The notes under the pieces: model-generated
Database searches by the model: none
What the model was told of the DNA's origin: nothing
The model's input: only the letters and a program-made list of their open reading frames with translations
Program-made: the position numbers and the translations under genes
Source: a virus
Virus record (IMG/VR): IMGVR_UViG_3300037148_000025
Span: 25,415-89,414 of that record
DNA: 64,000 nt
Direction: 5' to 3' (one strand)
Shown here: piece by piece, positions 7,670 to 17,631 of the stretch
Position numbering within the stretch: position 1 is the first letter of the stretch
Layout: every line of letters begins with the position of its first letter

Positions 7670-8260
7670 ATGACAAATTTGAATGATATTGCGGGAGATG
7701 TTTCTACACATTCGGCAGAGACACCAAAGCCTAGCAAGAAAATTGATGCTTTGGATGCGGAACTTAAACAACTTGCATTGGAAAATGCAAAGCTTGAACT
7801 TCAGGAGAAAACACTTAATTTACAAGACCTTCAAGAGCGCCTTGCTGAGCGTGGGATGAAGCGTGAAAACAGGCTTCAGCGAAGTGTTATCAATGGTCAA
7901 ACATTGAAGCAGCTTTCCGCAATCGACAAAGCAACACAGAACCGCTGTAACCACAAGAAAGGCGGAAATGGTGCTCAGGGTGTTGTAGGCGGAAAGGGGG
8001 ATGACTCTCAGTACGCCGTACTAAAGCATACGTTTGCTAATGGGGATATGTGGGTTCGCTGTTTACGTTGCGGCAAGACTTGGAAGCCTCCTGTCAGACG
8101 CGCTTATAAGACTGACGAAGCCTATAAGGGAGCATGGGCAGTATATGAGGAAGCTAAGGAATTTCAGACAAGAAATACACCTTCAAGTGCATATTTGTTC
8201 CGCTACTCGGATAATGGAGAGTTTTATAGGGAAGCCACAGAAGCTACAACATTGAAATAA
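7670..8260 (+). CDS. Coiled-coil protein with a zinc-ribbon-like half
   Basis: 196 residues. Residues about 25-70 form a Leu/Glu/Lys-rich coiled coil (LDAELKQLALENAKLELQEK). The C-terminal half carries CNHKKGG near residue 95 and CLRCGKTWKPP near 130, plausible zinc ligands (C, H, C, C). Similar zinc-ribbon proteins occur among phage head genes. AGGAGAGGAG ribosome binding site. Function unknown; a nucleic-acid or scaffold contact is only a guess. Confidence 0.6.
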   Translation: MTNLNDIAGDVSTHSAETPKPSKKIDALDAELKQLALENAKLELQEKTLNLQDLQERLAERGMKRENRLQRSVINGQTLKQLSAIDKATQNRCNHKKGGNGAQGVVGGKGDDSQYAVLKHTFANGDMWVRCLRCGKTWKPPVRRAYKTDEAYKGAWAVYEEAKEFQTRNTPSSAYLFRYSDNGEFYREATEATTLK

Positions 8261-8272
8261 TAAGGATCAAAC

Positions 8273-9622
8273 ATGGCATCAATAGTTCAAATACCTTTTG
8301 TAACTAGCGCAGGCGGGAACTTCACCTTACCACACACTTTAGGTGTAGTTCCCGGTTCCGTTGTTTTTGAGTTAACCAGTGTAGGAAGTGTTTGGTTTCA
8401 GCCCACACGTTTTGACGCAAACAATCTTTATTTGATAGCATCAGGTGCAGGAGTAACAGGTTATGCTATTGTTTATGCCAGCGGAAGTCCATTTCTTTCT
8501 TCATCTGTTTTTGGAAATTCAACAATCCAGCTTCAAGAAGTTGTAGATGATGCATCTACTTTAGGAGATGTAGCCCCCGCCCTTGCGACGGGTGGATTTT
8601 CTATGTCACCAGCATTATCTATTGCCAATGATGTTATGCAGGCAATTATCAATGGTGGAAATGCAGGTCAAGCATATAACTGGAAGTGGAATCGTTATAA
8701 TCTTCCTACATTCCCAGTAAACAGTGTGCAGCAAGACTACTTTATCCCGAATTTGTTTAATATTGGTTGGCTTGAGAGTGCATGGATGGTAGATATTAAC
8801 CAGACATCGGTTCCTAAGCAGAGATTTCCAATTGAGATCGACAGGGACTTGTTGGTAACTAATAACCAAGGTGGATATACGGCCAAGGTTTCGTGGTTGC
8901 CGAACAGTATGTTGATGACAGGAACATGGGGAGCAGCGCCACAAGGACCAACAGCAGGAAATCCAAGCGGTCAGATTACTGTATCCGGTCCCAGTATGAG
9001 CGGGCAGCAGAATCCGGGTCCGGGTGTAATATATACTAATCCTCTTGGAACTTTGCTTACTCCATATAATGCTACGACTGCAATACAAGACCCCAATGGA
9101 AACTTATGGTGTCTTACAACATATGGAATTTGTGGGAGTGTGGAACCAACGTGGCCTGCCAGTCCTACATATCCTACTTTGCGTAATCCAAATTTGCTTT
9201 CAACAACGGTAACCGATGGAGGTTGTGTTTGGACAGCAATTAATCCGGTTGGTCAAGGTATCAGGGTTAGTCCTACCCCTCCTCAGTCTGGGGTAGTATG
9301 GGTAATACAAGTTGTTGGGCAAATGGTTGCCCCCAGATTCACCAATCTTACACAATATTTGAACCCTCTGCCCGATAATTTTGAGTGGGCTTTCAAAAGT
9401 GGGTTTTTCGCACAATGTTATAGACGAAATCCCGATCCCAAAGTTAGAGCCAGATTTGCTCAAGAGCAGCAACTATGGCTGGAGTCCTTAGATAAGGCTG
9501 TTAGACAGGCAGATAGGGAACCGGATGATTTCGGATTTTATCCGGGAAATGTAGGGGTTATGGACACAGGTTTTGGAATCAATCAGATTACACCCTCACT
9601 TCCGTTTGGACCATGGAGTTAG
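8273..9622 (+). CDS. Putative neck/tail adaptor protein, paralogue 1
   Basis: 449 residues. The central part (YNWKWNRYNLPTFPVNSVQQDY, then GWLESAWMVD) matches the layout of the next gene (SWPWNRAVTGFVCVPGQQDY, then GWIETASIKA), so the two are diverged paralogues. An inserted module near residues 270-325 has the phage virion pattern DPNGNLWCLTT, EPTWP, VTDGGCVWTAIN. The unique N-terminal 90 residues are beta-rich. Position after the head genes suggests a head-to-tail connector or tail tube component. A strong terminator follows. Confidence 0.55.
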   Translation: MASIVQIPFVTSAGGNFTLPHTLGVVPGSVVFELTSVGSVWFQPTRFDANNLYLIASGAGVTGYAIVYASGSPFLSSSVFGNSTIQLQEVVDDASTLGDVAPALATGGFSMSPALSIANDVMQAIINGGNAGQAYNWKWNRYNLPTFPVNSVQQDYFIPNLFNIGWLESAWMVDINQTSVPKQRFPIEIDRDLLVTNNQGGYTAKVSWLPNSMLMTGTWGAAPQGPTAGNPSGQITVSGPSMSGQQNPGPGVIYTNPLGTLLTPYNATTAIQDPNGNLWCLTTYGICGSVEPTWPASPTYPTLRNPNLLSTTVTDGGCVWTAINPVGQGIRVSPTPPQSGVVWVIQVVGQMVAPRFTNLTQYLNPLPDNFEWAFKSGFFAQCYRRNPDPKVRARFAQEQQLWLESLDKAVRQADREPDDFGFYPGNVGVMDTGFGINQITPSLPFGPWS

Positions 9623-9642
9623 TAATTTAGTATAAAAACTAC

Positions 9643-9684
9643 GGGAGACGTCTTGGCATTTCGCCCGTCTCCCATTTTTATTTT
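9643..9684 (+). terminator. Intrinsic terminator
   Basis: GGGAGACG (9643-9650) pairs with CGTCTCCC (9666-9673) and is followed by ATTTTTATTTTT, a textbook rho-independent terminator between two paralogous neck genes. Confidence 0.85.
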
Positions 9685-9702
9685 TAGTTGCACGGAGAGG
9701 TT

Positions 9703-10629
9703 ATGGCACTGAGTTCTATAAAATTGATACAGACGCTTGAATGGGCAAAACGCTTTATCTCACAGCGTCCTACAGCATTAGGAAATTTCAATGAGCCTGC
9801 TGTTAGCAGTGCTAATACAGTTCTTCAGACCATTGTTAGTCCTCCATTCTCGTGGCCGTGGAACCGTGCAGTAACCGGGTTTGTTTGTGTTCCGGGACAG
9901 CAGGATTATACCCTGTTTAACTGGCAAGTTGCTACTAATGTATCAGCAGGAACTGTTACAGTGGACAGCAACGGTAATTCACAGATTGTGACCACTGGTG
10001 GAGTTACGGGAAGCACTGCTCCAACGTGGAACCCAACCACAGGACAAGTTACGAACGATGGATCAACCGTGGTTTGGATGAATTCTGGTCCAATCGGTTT
10101 GTCCGGGGGGTCTACAACTTATAATTTTGGTTGGATCGAGACGGCATCCATAAAAGCGACTAATCCGAATACTTCAGCCCAAGAGTGGAAGGAGATCGAA
10201 GTTAAGTTGTGTCTTTCCGCTGAATCTGCGAAATCCAGACCACACGATATTTCGGCACAACTATTTGACTCATTGGGGAACGTAACTTTCAGACTTATGC
10301 CTTGCCCAGATCAGGCATACCCAGTGTCCATCACTATTCAGCAGAAGCCAACATTAATCACAAGTCTTAATGGAACATGGGCACCAATTCCAGACTCGTA
10401 TTCCCATATATATAATTGGGGAATGCTGAGTCTTTTATTTTTGTTCACAGACGATCCCCGCGCTCAGATGGCAGAGCAGAAATTTTTAGCACATATTTTG
10501 AGTTCTAGCCAAGGTTTAACTCAGACACAGTTTAATATTTTCCTGTCTCAATGGCAGACGGTCACAGGGTTGCAGCAGACGCTTCCGGCGTCTAACCAGC
10601 AAGGAATTCAAGGGCGAGGGAGTGTATAA
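9703..10629 (+). CDS. Putative neck/tail adaptor protein, paralogue 2
   Basis: 308 residues from the ATG at 9703, which has GGAGAGG upstream; an earlier TTG at 9688 overlaps that site. It shares the WNR, PGQQDY and GW-E signature with the 8273 product and has one virion module near residues 85-130 (VDSNGNSQIVTT, APTWN, TNDGSTVVW). The C-terminal half (WAPIPDSYSHIYNWGM, then DPRAQMAEQKFLAHIL) is helical, as in adaptor proteins that touch the portal. Its stop overlaps the next start by one base. Confidence 0.55.
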   Translation: MALSSIKLIQTLEWAKRFISQRPTALGNFNEPAVSSANTVLQTIVSPPFSWPWNRAVTGFVCVPGQQDYTLFNWQVATNVSAGTVTVDSNGNSQIVTTGGVTGSTAPTWNPTTGQVTNDGSTVVWMNSGPIGLSGGSTTYNFGWIETASIKATNPNTSAQEWKEIEVKLCLSAESAKSRPHDISAQLFDSLGNVTFRLMPCPDQAYPVSITIQQKPTLITSLNGTWAPIPDSYSHIYNWGMLSLLFLFTDDPRAQMAEQKFLAHILSSSQGLTQTQFNIFLSQWQTVTGLQQTLPASNQQGIQGRGSV

Positions 10630-10910
10630 TGTCGCAGGCATCTTTAACTGTCAATACGTTCATAACACCTGATGGAAGTCCTGTTTCTAATGGGTTTATT
10701 CTTATTAGGCTGAGCCAAGATGGGTCTGCATCTGGAGAGCAGATTACAACCCAATTTGTTAGTATTCCTTTGGATGTGAATGGAACTATTATTGGAAGCC
10801 CTGTGTTTTGGGTGAATGCATACATTAGTCCTTCGGGAACGTATTATATACAGTCGGTTTATTCTGCCACGGGACAGTGTGTCTCTGGTCCTAATAGAAT
10901 TACGGTTTAA
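10629..10910 (+). CDS. Small virion-type beta domain protein
   Basis: 93 residues, almost all beta: TFITPDGSPVSNGFILIRLSQDG, then SPSGTYYIQSVYSATGQCVSGPN. The same domain forms the C-terminus of the 11291 product (NFVDSEGNPLENGFLLFELSQDG), so this is a stand-alone version. Translation is coupled to the upstream gene (TAATG). Likely a tail-associated structural domain; function not known. Confidence 0.6.
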   Translation: MSQASLTVNTFITPDGSPVSNGFILIRLSQDGSASGEQITTQFVSIPLDVNGTIIGSPVFWVNAYISPSGTYYIQSVYSATGQCVSGPNRITV

Positions 10911-10926
10911 GATTATTGGAGAGATA

Positions 10927-11274
10927 ATGAACTGGAAAAAATGGTTAGTATCAGTTTGGAGCGAAGCGGACGGGACAGGGAGTAGCTCCCGACTTATAAT
11001 TTCTTTGCTTGTTTTATTTATTATAACTGTAGGTGTTGGTTTTACCATAGCAGTTCACAAGCACTCCCTAGCAATGAATGATTTTAACAGTTTTCTTGTC
11101 ACTTCTGGGGCTTTTATTGTGACTACTTGTACTCCCTTGTATGCAGTAAATAAGGGAGCAGCAGTCATGAAGGGAAAAACGGATGCAGCGGCCAGCGTAG
11201 CAGCCAATACTTCTAGTGTTCCGGAAGTAAGTGTAATTGCCTCTGGTAATTCCCCTAGTGTGGATGTCAAGTAG
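10927..11274 (+). CDS. Two-helix membrane protein, possible holin
   Basis: 115 residues from the ATG at 10927 with GGAGAG before it; the longer frame upstream overlaps the previous gene. The N-terminal EADGTGSSSR motif precedes two membrane segments (about 24-45 and 60-80), with a polar Ala/Ser-rich tail. This pattern is common in small phage membrane proteins annotated as holins. An alternative is a tail-tip membrane factor. A second holin candidate lies at 30721. Confidence 0.6.
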   Translation: MNWKKWLVSVWSEADGTGSSSRLIISLLVLFIITVGVGFTIAVHKHSLAMNDFNSFLVTSGAFIVTTCTPLYAVNKGAAVMKGKTDAAASVAANTSSVPEVSVIASGNSPSVDVK

Positions 11275-11290
11275 TTAAAAGGATGTAATT

Positions 11291-12796
11291 ATGTCATTTG
11301 GAATTGTCAAGACGATATTGGTTACCGATCCATCAAATAATGGACCCACTCCTGTTGTATTCGATTTGTCTGGGAATGCGTGGACTAGCGTAGATACAGT
11401 TGATCCATCGGGGGTTGTGCAGGAGTATTCAAATATAGGAAACTTATTGAATACCTACACAATTGACACCGTACCATGGGCAGTTGATTTGAACGGATAT
11501 TTATGGGGAACCGGGCCCGGAGATGCAGTAACAAAATTTACTACAGCGGGTTCCGTTATTGGCACATATTCTGTGGGATCAAATCCATCTCAGTTAGCCA
11601 TTGATTCTTCTAATAATGTGTGGGTGTCGTGTCCGGGAAATCATTTAATCACCGGGGTGGTTACAAAACTATCGAATAGCGGCGTGCTGCTTGGAACCTA
11701 TAATACTGGAAATTGGCCGGGAGGAATCGCCATTGATTCATACCAGAATGTATGGGTTGCCGATTGGACAGATGCACGTCTTCTAAAATTCTCTAATTCA
11801 GGAGTATTGATTGGAACGTATGGTGCTGATTGGGGCGGGGCAGCCTCTAGATTTATTACCATTGCACCAGATGACACTATTTGGTGTACGCAGGATGAAA
11901 ATTATTATGTTAAACATGTTGCAAACGATGGCAGTTTAATTGGCGCTTATTCTATAAATACTGGGGATGGAGTTAAGTTAGATTCTTCCGGAAATGTTTG
12001 GTTTGCATCAAATGGTAGTGGTACGACTAATGTATTTGAGTTATCCAGTTCTGGTGTAGTTATTAATGCATATATTGCGAATTTTATCTCGTCCGGACTT
12101 TCAATTGATTCATCTGGGAATATATGGGTGACTAGTCATTCCGAGGGAGGTTCTACTGTAAATGCAATAACTATTTTAGGGAACAATGGAAACCCTGTAC
12201 TAACTAGCGTAAGTCCTTCTTTTGTGGAAGAAGGAAGCGGAAACACGGTTATTACATTAAGTGGCTCAGGTTTTGTTTCTAACTCTACTGCTTATTTTAA
12301 TTCTACAGCACTGGTTACTACTTTTGTTAGTTCTATCGAACTTACTGCCACGATTCCATCTAGTCTTCTGGTATCCGTGTCCAGCAGTTTGATTTCTGTA
12401 TCTCAGTTGTCGGGAACGAGTAATACAGAACCCTTTACAGTTATTTCAGATCAAGCCAATCAGGTAGTTGGTGGAAATTTTGTAGACTCAGAAGGTAACC
12501 CTTTAGAAAATGGTTTTTTGTTATTTGAATTATCCCAAGATGGAATTGTAAACACATCAACAAGAGTATGTTCTAACTATACTGTACAGATTTCTCTTAA
12601 TTCTTCGGGAAGCATTTCGTCTATCCCGTCATATTTCTTATTTCCTAATGATACTATTACACCATCTGGAACGTTTTATATAGTATCTGCATTTACAGCA
12701 GAAGGGCAAAAAGTCTGGGGTCCGAATGTCCAGAATATATTATCCACACCCTCACCATTCAACGTATCTGCATGGGTTCCTGGACAACTTAATTAG
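11291..12796 (+). CDS. Virion protein: beta-propeller, IPT/TIG and tail domain
   Basis: 501 residues in three parts. Residues about 10-300 contain at least six NHL/streptogramin-lyase-like blades with recurring (A/L)IDSSxNVWV and SNSGVLLGTY strings. Residues 302-388 look like an IPT/TIG Ig-like domain (PVLTSVSPSFVEEGSGNTVI). Residues about 395-490 repeat the small domain of the 10629 product. A propeller on a tail protein may bind a host glycan or surface protein. The domain calls rest on repeat patterns; the receptor role is inference. Confidence 0.65.
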   Translation: MSFGIVKTILVTDPSNNGPTPVVFDLSGNAWTSVDTVDPSGVVQEYSNIGNLLNTYTIDTVPWAVDLNGYLWGTGPGDAVTKFTTAGSVIGTYSVGSNPSQLAIDSSNNVWVSCPGNHLITGVVTKLSNSGVLLGTYNTGNWPGGIAIDSYQNVWVADWTDARLLKFSNSGVLIGTYGADWGGAASRFITIAPDDTIWCTQDENYYVKHVANDGSLIGAYSINTGDGVKLDSSGNVWFASNGSGTTNVFELSSSGVVINAYIANFISSGLSIDSSGNIWVTSHSEGGSTVNAITILGNNGNPVLTSVSPSFVEEGSGNTVITLSGSGFVSNSTAYFNSTALVTTFVSSIELTATIPSSLLVSVSSSLISVSQLSGTSNTEPFTVISDQANQVVGGNFVDSEGNPLENGFLLFELSQDGIVNTSTRVCSNYTVQISLNSSGSISSIPSYFLFPNDTITPSGTFYIVSAFTAEGQKVWGPNVQNILSTPSPFNVSAWVPGQLN

Positions 12797-12806
12797 GAGA
12801 ATTTAA

Positions 12807-15800
12807 ATGGGTAACAATCTTCAACTAGCTGGAGCGCAAAGTCAGACACAGGTTAAATATAGTCCCCTGTTCGTTTCTCGTTTTTTTAGTGGTATCTGGA
12901 CCAATCGTTCTCCTTTACGTGATGCCACTACTACGCGTTTGATCGAGCATTTTTATGGTCAAGCAGGAGATGCGCTTATTTCTGGTCTTAACGTTGAGAT
13001 TACAAATAAGCTAACCCTAGCCCGTAGACCCGGAACATCTCCGTTGGACAGCAATAGCTATGATTCTCCAGACCGTTTCTATGAGTTTCGTCTTTTTGAT
13101 ACTTCTACAGAGCAAATTAATCTAATGATTGATCAAGCCAATGCTCTGTATTCTTTATACAAAGGAGGAGGGAGTTCTTCATATCCTACATACAATGGGG
13201 TAAAGAGGCTTGTGTTTACCAAGAGTGCAGGGGCAGGACAATCCTATATGCAGTCGGTTGGAAATAGCCTGTATTGGGGAGATGGAGTTGACAACCAGAA
13301 GTGGCTTGAGAGTCTTGTGGTTTGGTCAGATGGTGCCCAATGGAACAGTAGTTCATACCCATATTATACTACTTTTCTGATCGATCCTAATGGAAATGTT
13401 CAACAGTTAGTTCCGATTGCAATTCCGGTTACAGACGTTGCCATTTCCGCAAACGTTCTGACAATCACATCTTCAGCAACACTAACTAGTTTTCTGTCTA
13501 CAGGGATGTATGTATCGTTTCCTGAGAATATGAATGCTACATTTTTAAATAACCAGACCGTTTTGCTTACTGGAGTTACTACCAATACATTTACAGCAAG
13601 TTTCACCAATGTTGATTATGTTGGGACAGAGACTGATATTGATGCCATGCAAGCCTATGGTGGAGTTAATCCGGCATCGGGGTCTACAGTTCCAACGTGG
13701 AGCACTGTTGTTCCATCTAGTTCTAACAATTTTGCCGGTGGAGTAACTTTAGATGGACAGGTTAAGTGGGTTAATCGTGGAAGTGCTGTAAAGAATTGGG
13801 GAATTGCTCCTCCTACTTCTCAGCCTCTTTTTGATCTTGGTGCATCATCTGTTTCGTGGGGAGCGGGCGTTTTCTACTCATTAGTTAGTGTGGTGGTGGA
13901 TTCAAACGGAAATTTGCAGCAGGTTACTACGCCGGGTCTAAGCGGTAGCTCTCAGCCAACTTGGGCAACTACTATTGGTCTTACGACGTCAGATGGTCAA
14001 GTTACGTGGACCATGATTCAAACTGTTGCTTTAGGTGTTCCTAAATCTCTTACTTGGGAACCAAATACAGAGTATACCCAGAGTACTACATTGAATTTGA
14101 CTTCTATTGCGGTTGCAGTAGGTGGAAGTACAGTATACTCCGGTGCGATTACGGGCGGAGCGGATAATGCATTTGTTACCACTCCTCCGACGATGTTTGT
14201 TATTACAGGGGCTATTGATGTTGTAAATAATGGGGTATTTCCTTGTACAGCATCTACTACCACATCTATTACATTAACAAATCCAAATGGAGTGTCTGAA
14301 ACCAGTTCGTCGATTGTGGCAACCATCCAAGGCTCTTTCGTTATTGGCAGTACCTATGGAACAACCGGTAACATCAATTGTCTGTTTATGTTGGGTCAAA
14401 ATACTCAACCAAGTCTTATTGGCAGTGTGAAAGCATATTTATATGCAGGTGTTCATTCTGGAAGTGGCGTTGGACGGTTTACGCTTACACATCCAACAAG
14501 TACATCTAGTGCTCTTGCCAGCACTCTAACTCAAAATAGTTTAGATTTTGCCGGTGCTCCTGAAAGTGGCAGTATGTTTAGTTGGGATAACTTATTTGAT
14601 GATTTCAGTACTTCAGGTGGTGGGGCCAATTTAACATGGGATACTGTTAATGCAGCCGGTGAGGTAGTTAGCTTCAACACCCCATTCTCTAATTTTATTA
14701 ACACCTATGAGTTGATTATTCTTGCAACATTGAATGTTCCAGTAGCCGGTACTTATACTTTTTCCATCAGTCACTACGATGGTATGATATGGGGAATTGG
14801 AAATGGGGCTACATCGACCGGGGGTTCAGGTTATCCTAATAATCAAGGACAGGTTGTTACAGCAGCAGAAGGATACCCTAATTTTGGGGGAACCAACGGA
14901 GGTACTCCGGGTGGAGGAACTTATGACCCGGTTACAAACACATTCTCAGGTTCTGTTGGAGTTACCGATACGTTTCAAGTAACGTTTCCTGCTCCCGGAA
15001 ATTATCCAGTAGAAGTTGATTATAGCTATTGGTATCATGACGGAATGCAGTTAAACGTTATGTGTAATGGCGACATTTTAGCCAATACAAGTGGAGGTTC
15101 TGGAAATCCTACAAGCGGAACAAGCGAACCAATTTGGCCTTCTTGGACAGTATCAAATGCTCCTTTGTATCCCACGGTTACAGAGTCTAGCGGACAGTTA
15201 ACTTGGTATAATCTCGGCCCTGTGACGGATTTTTCATGGGCAGCAAATACAACATTTACATTACCAGATACTACAATTGTAGACCCTAATGGCTATGAGG
15301 AAGCACCATATAGAACTGGTGTTACTGGGGCAATTGCTCCCACATTCTCTACCGGCGCAAACTCGCTTACCTATGATAATCCAAATCTAATTTGGATAAA
15401 TGAGGGTATTGCTGCAACGGTTAAAACTGGAACGTTGAGTACATTTAATGGCGGTTGGACATATTGGGTAGCATTGGTCGATACATTAGATGATACTGTG
15501 TCTAACTGTAGTCCAGCATCTCAGGTAACAGGTAACTTTATCGGTATTAATGGGGTATTTTTGGAACCGGGAAGCGGTTTGCCGGATAAAGCTGTTATAG
15601 ACCCGCAGTCAGATTATGTAGCCATTTTTAGAAGCACAGACGGTCAGTCTGTTCCTCTTTTGATACCGGGCCAGCTTTCTGATTGGACTGTACCATTAAG
15701 TGTATATCTTACTGATGGGTATACCGATAAAACGCTGGATGTAGGCTTGAATAACGAGATATTGGGTGCGATTGATGGAGAGAATACTCCTCCGGGCGCT

Positions 15801-16871
15801 GGAGCAATCAATTTAACTTATCATCTTGATAGAATTTGGTACAGCATTGGAAATGTGGTTTATTGGACGACCGGTCCTGCCACTCCATGCGGAAATGGTA
15901 TAAATGGAACAGCACCATTAAACTTTTCATCTATGCCGTCTCTAGTAAAACGAATTGTTCCTACAGCATCTGGGGCATTTATTTTTACCGTTTCAGACAT
16001 CTATATTATTCAAGGGAACGGAACAGCGCAAAGTCCGATTCAGGGAGCACTTCCTATGGCTCCGGGGGTGGGATTGCTTAGTTATAATGCTTTAGATTTA
16101 CGCGGAACATTAATAGGGTTTTTTACAACAGACAATCAATTTGTTATTTTGAATCCCGAGAATGGTATAAGTTCTGCAAGTTTGCCGATTGGAGATCAGT
16201 TTCGGTTAACGAATGGAAATCCCGGACAGAACTGGAATCCTGCTAATGTATATGTAGCATGGCACGTTGAAGGGGAAGATCAGGCGTGGTATGTGGGAGA
16301 TGGTGCAACAGGTTGGTATAAATTGATGGATACACCGGCTCCTGAAAGCGGAAACACATGGTCGCCTTATTCTATTATCACAGGAGGAGCGGGAGCTATC
16401 CAAAGCGTTGAAGTGACTCCGGGAGTTCATCGTCTTTTAGTTGGACCTACCGGTACAGGAAGTATCACACAGAGAGATTTAACGGTATATTCCGATAGTG
16501 GCACATCATACCCTGCATATGCTACTATTGGTTCAGTGGTATTGGCCCAACCGGGTCAGATTGCTGAAGTAGCTTTTATTACAACAGAGTCTATAAAGGT
16601 TGGTTCTCCTCTTGTGATTGGACTTCTTGTAGACGAGTGTTTACCTTATTATACAGGACCAATTGATATTCTGAAGGTATGGGTAAACGATCCTCCAAAC
16701 TTAAAACCAAGTAGTTCTTTGTACAGTCAGCGTTTCTATTTGTCCGAGTTAAAAGATGAGACGGCGGCGATGCGCCATTGCCAGTTGCAAATCATATTTT
16801 CTCCGTATGATACAGTGGCCAATGAGTTGCTTTCAACAACCATTTTTGGCACTTTTTCGCAAGAATTATAA
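12807..16871 (+). CDS. Large tail nozzle/hub-like protein with inserted modules
   Basis: 1354 residues. The N-terminus (FFSGIWTNRSPLRDATTTRLIEHFYG then INKLTLARRP-like text) and the C-terminal third (LTYHLDRIWYSIGNVVYW; VAWHVEGEDQAWYVGDG) resemble podovirus tail nozzle proteins (T7 gp12 role). Between them lie at least four DSNGN-PTW-DGQVxW modules, one copy of the 75-residue beta module (near residues 426-512), and a PA14-like segment (NLFDDFSTSGGG, then PVAGTYTFSISHYDGMIW, about 590-750) of a carbohydrate-binding type. It would form the distal tail tube and expose adhesin domains. The modular reading is inference. Confidence 0.6.
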   Translation: MGNNLQLAGAQSQTQVKYSPLFVSRFFSGIWTNRSPLRDATTTRLIEHFYGQAGDALISGLNVEITNKLTLARRPGTSPLDSNSYDSPDRFYEFRLFDTSTEQINLMIDQANALYSLYKGGGSSSYPTYNGVKRLVFTKSAGAGQSYMQSVGNSLYWGDGVDNQKWLESLVVWSDGAQWNSSSYPYYTTFLIDPNGNVQQLVPIAIPVTDVAISANVLTITSSATLTSFLSTGMYVSFPENMNATFLNNQTVLLTGVTTNTFTASFTNVDYVGTETDIDAMQAYGGVNPASGSTVPTWSTVVPSSSNNFAGGVTLDGQVKWVNRGSAVKNWGIAPPTSQPLFDLGASSVSWGAGVFYSLVSVVVDSNGNLQQVTTPGLSGSSQPTWATTIGLTTSDGQVTWTMIQTVALGVPKSLTWEPNTEYTQSTTLNLTSIAVAVGGSTVYSGAITGGADNAFVTTPPTMFVITGAIDVVNNGVFPCTASTTTSITLTNPNGVSETSSSIVATIQGSFVIGSTYGTTGNINCLFMLGQNTQPSLIGSVKAYLYAGVHSGSGVGRFTLTHPTSTSSALASTLTQNSLDFAGAPESGSMFSWDNLFDDFSTSGGGANLTWDTVNAAGEVVSFNTPFSNFINTYELIILATLNVPVAGTYTFSISHYDGMIWGIGNGATSTGGSGYPNNQGQVVTAAEGYPNFGGTNGGTPGGGTYDPVTNTFSGSVGVTDTFQVTFPAPGNYPVEVDYSYWYHDGMQLNVMCNGDILANTSGGSGNPTSGTSEPIWPSWTVSNAPLYPTVTESSGQLTWYNLGPVTDFSWAANTTFTLPDTTIVDPNGYEEAPYRTGVTGAIAPTFSTGANSLTYDNPNLIWINEGIAATVKTGTLSTFNGGWTYWVALVDTLDDTVSNCSPASQVTGNFIGINGVFLEPGSGLPDKAVIDPQSDYVAIFRSTDGQSVPLLIPGQLSDWTVPLSVYLTDGYTDKTLDVGLNNEILGAIDGENTPPGAGAINLTYHLDRIWYSIGNVVYWTTGPATPCGNGINGTAPLNFSSMPSLVKRIVPTASGAFIFTVSDIYIIQGNGTAQSPIQGALPMAPGVGLLSYNALDLRGTLIGFFTTDNQFVILNPENGISSASLPIGDQFRLTNGNPGQNWNPANVYVAWHVEGEDQAWYVGDGATGWYKLMDTPAPESGNTWSPYSIITGGAGAIQSVEVTPGVHRLLVGPTGTGSITQRDLTVYSDSGTSYPAYATIGSVVLAQPGQIAEVAFITTESIKVGSPLVIGLLVDECLPYYTGPIDILKVWVNDPPNLKPSSSLYSQRFYLSELKDETAAMRHCQLQIIFSPYDTVANELLSTTIFGTFSQEL

Positions 16872-16884
16872 TAGGGGTATATAA

Positions 16885-17622
16885 ATGCCAACATTACAGG
16901 AATCTAGCACTAAAAATTTAGATATGAGTAATTATACCCCAGTTACCAATGAGGCTTCTCCTTCTATGGGTATACCGGCTCCATCTGTAAGCGTGGAGCC
17001 GGGAATAAACCCTTTTATGAGATGCCCGTTGCCTTCTCTTGGTCAAACTGACCCTGATTCTCAGAGGCAGTTTTATAAAGGAAGTTCTACTTCACAGACT
17101 AGATTTTTTACTCCTCCTGCACCAGTAAGTGGAAGTGGTACATATGTTACTAACAACTATTCGAATATTTCGAATAGTTCGAGTGGTTCAGGTGGGGGAA
17201 GTTCTAGTGGGGGAAGCGGAGGCAGCATAACGGGAATTACTGTAACACAGGCATCCCTTGTTGCAGCTAGTCTTGGACCCGGAGGTAAGTTTTCTGGGTC
17301 TATTACACTCAGTAAGTCATTCCAGCTTTTAGGATTGACCGCAAGTGCTCCTTGTCGTATTCAAATATATGGTTCACGGGTCGCTCAGCTTGGGGATTTA
17401 TATAGAGGTCTAGATGTTACTCCACCAGCAGGCTCTACTCAGAACATTATCACTGATGTGGTATTAGATACCTCTCCTTATACTTGGACATTTCAGGATC
17501 GTATGGGCTCTAATGGGGAGTCTCCTGTGACTGCAAGGGTATATGTTACTATCACAAATTTAGATATAACTACCGACAATATTACAGTGGGTATTTCATA
17601 CGTTCCATTGGCAACTAGTTAA
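16885..17622 (+). CDS. Tail-associated structural protein with Gly/Ser linker
   Basis: 245 residues: a Pro-rich N-terminal 95 residues, an Asn/Ser/Gly linker about 100-130, and a C-terminal beta domain (PCRIQIYGSRVAQLGDLYRG, then TTDNITVGISYVPL) of the type found at tips of phage fibres or baseplate proteins. It opens the fibre gene cluster. Function inferred from layout. Confidence 0.5.
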   Translation: MPTLQESSTKNLDMSNYTPVTNEASPSMGIPAPSVSVEPGINPFMRCPLPSLGQTDPDSQRQFYKGSSTSQTRFFTPPAPVSGSGTYVTNNYSNISNSSSGSGGGSSSGGSGGSITGITVTQASLVAASLGPGGKFSGSITLSKSFQLLGLTASAPCRIQIYGSRVAQLGDLYRGLDVTPPAGSTQNIITDVVLDTSPYTWTFQDRMGSNGESPVTARVYVTITNLDITTDNITVGISYVPLATS

Positions 17623-17631
17623 GGAGAATTT

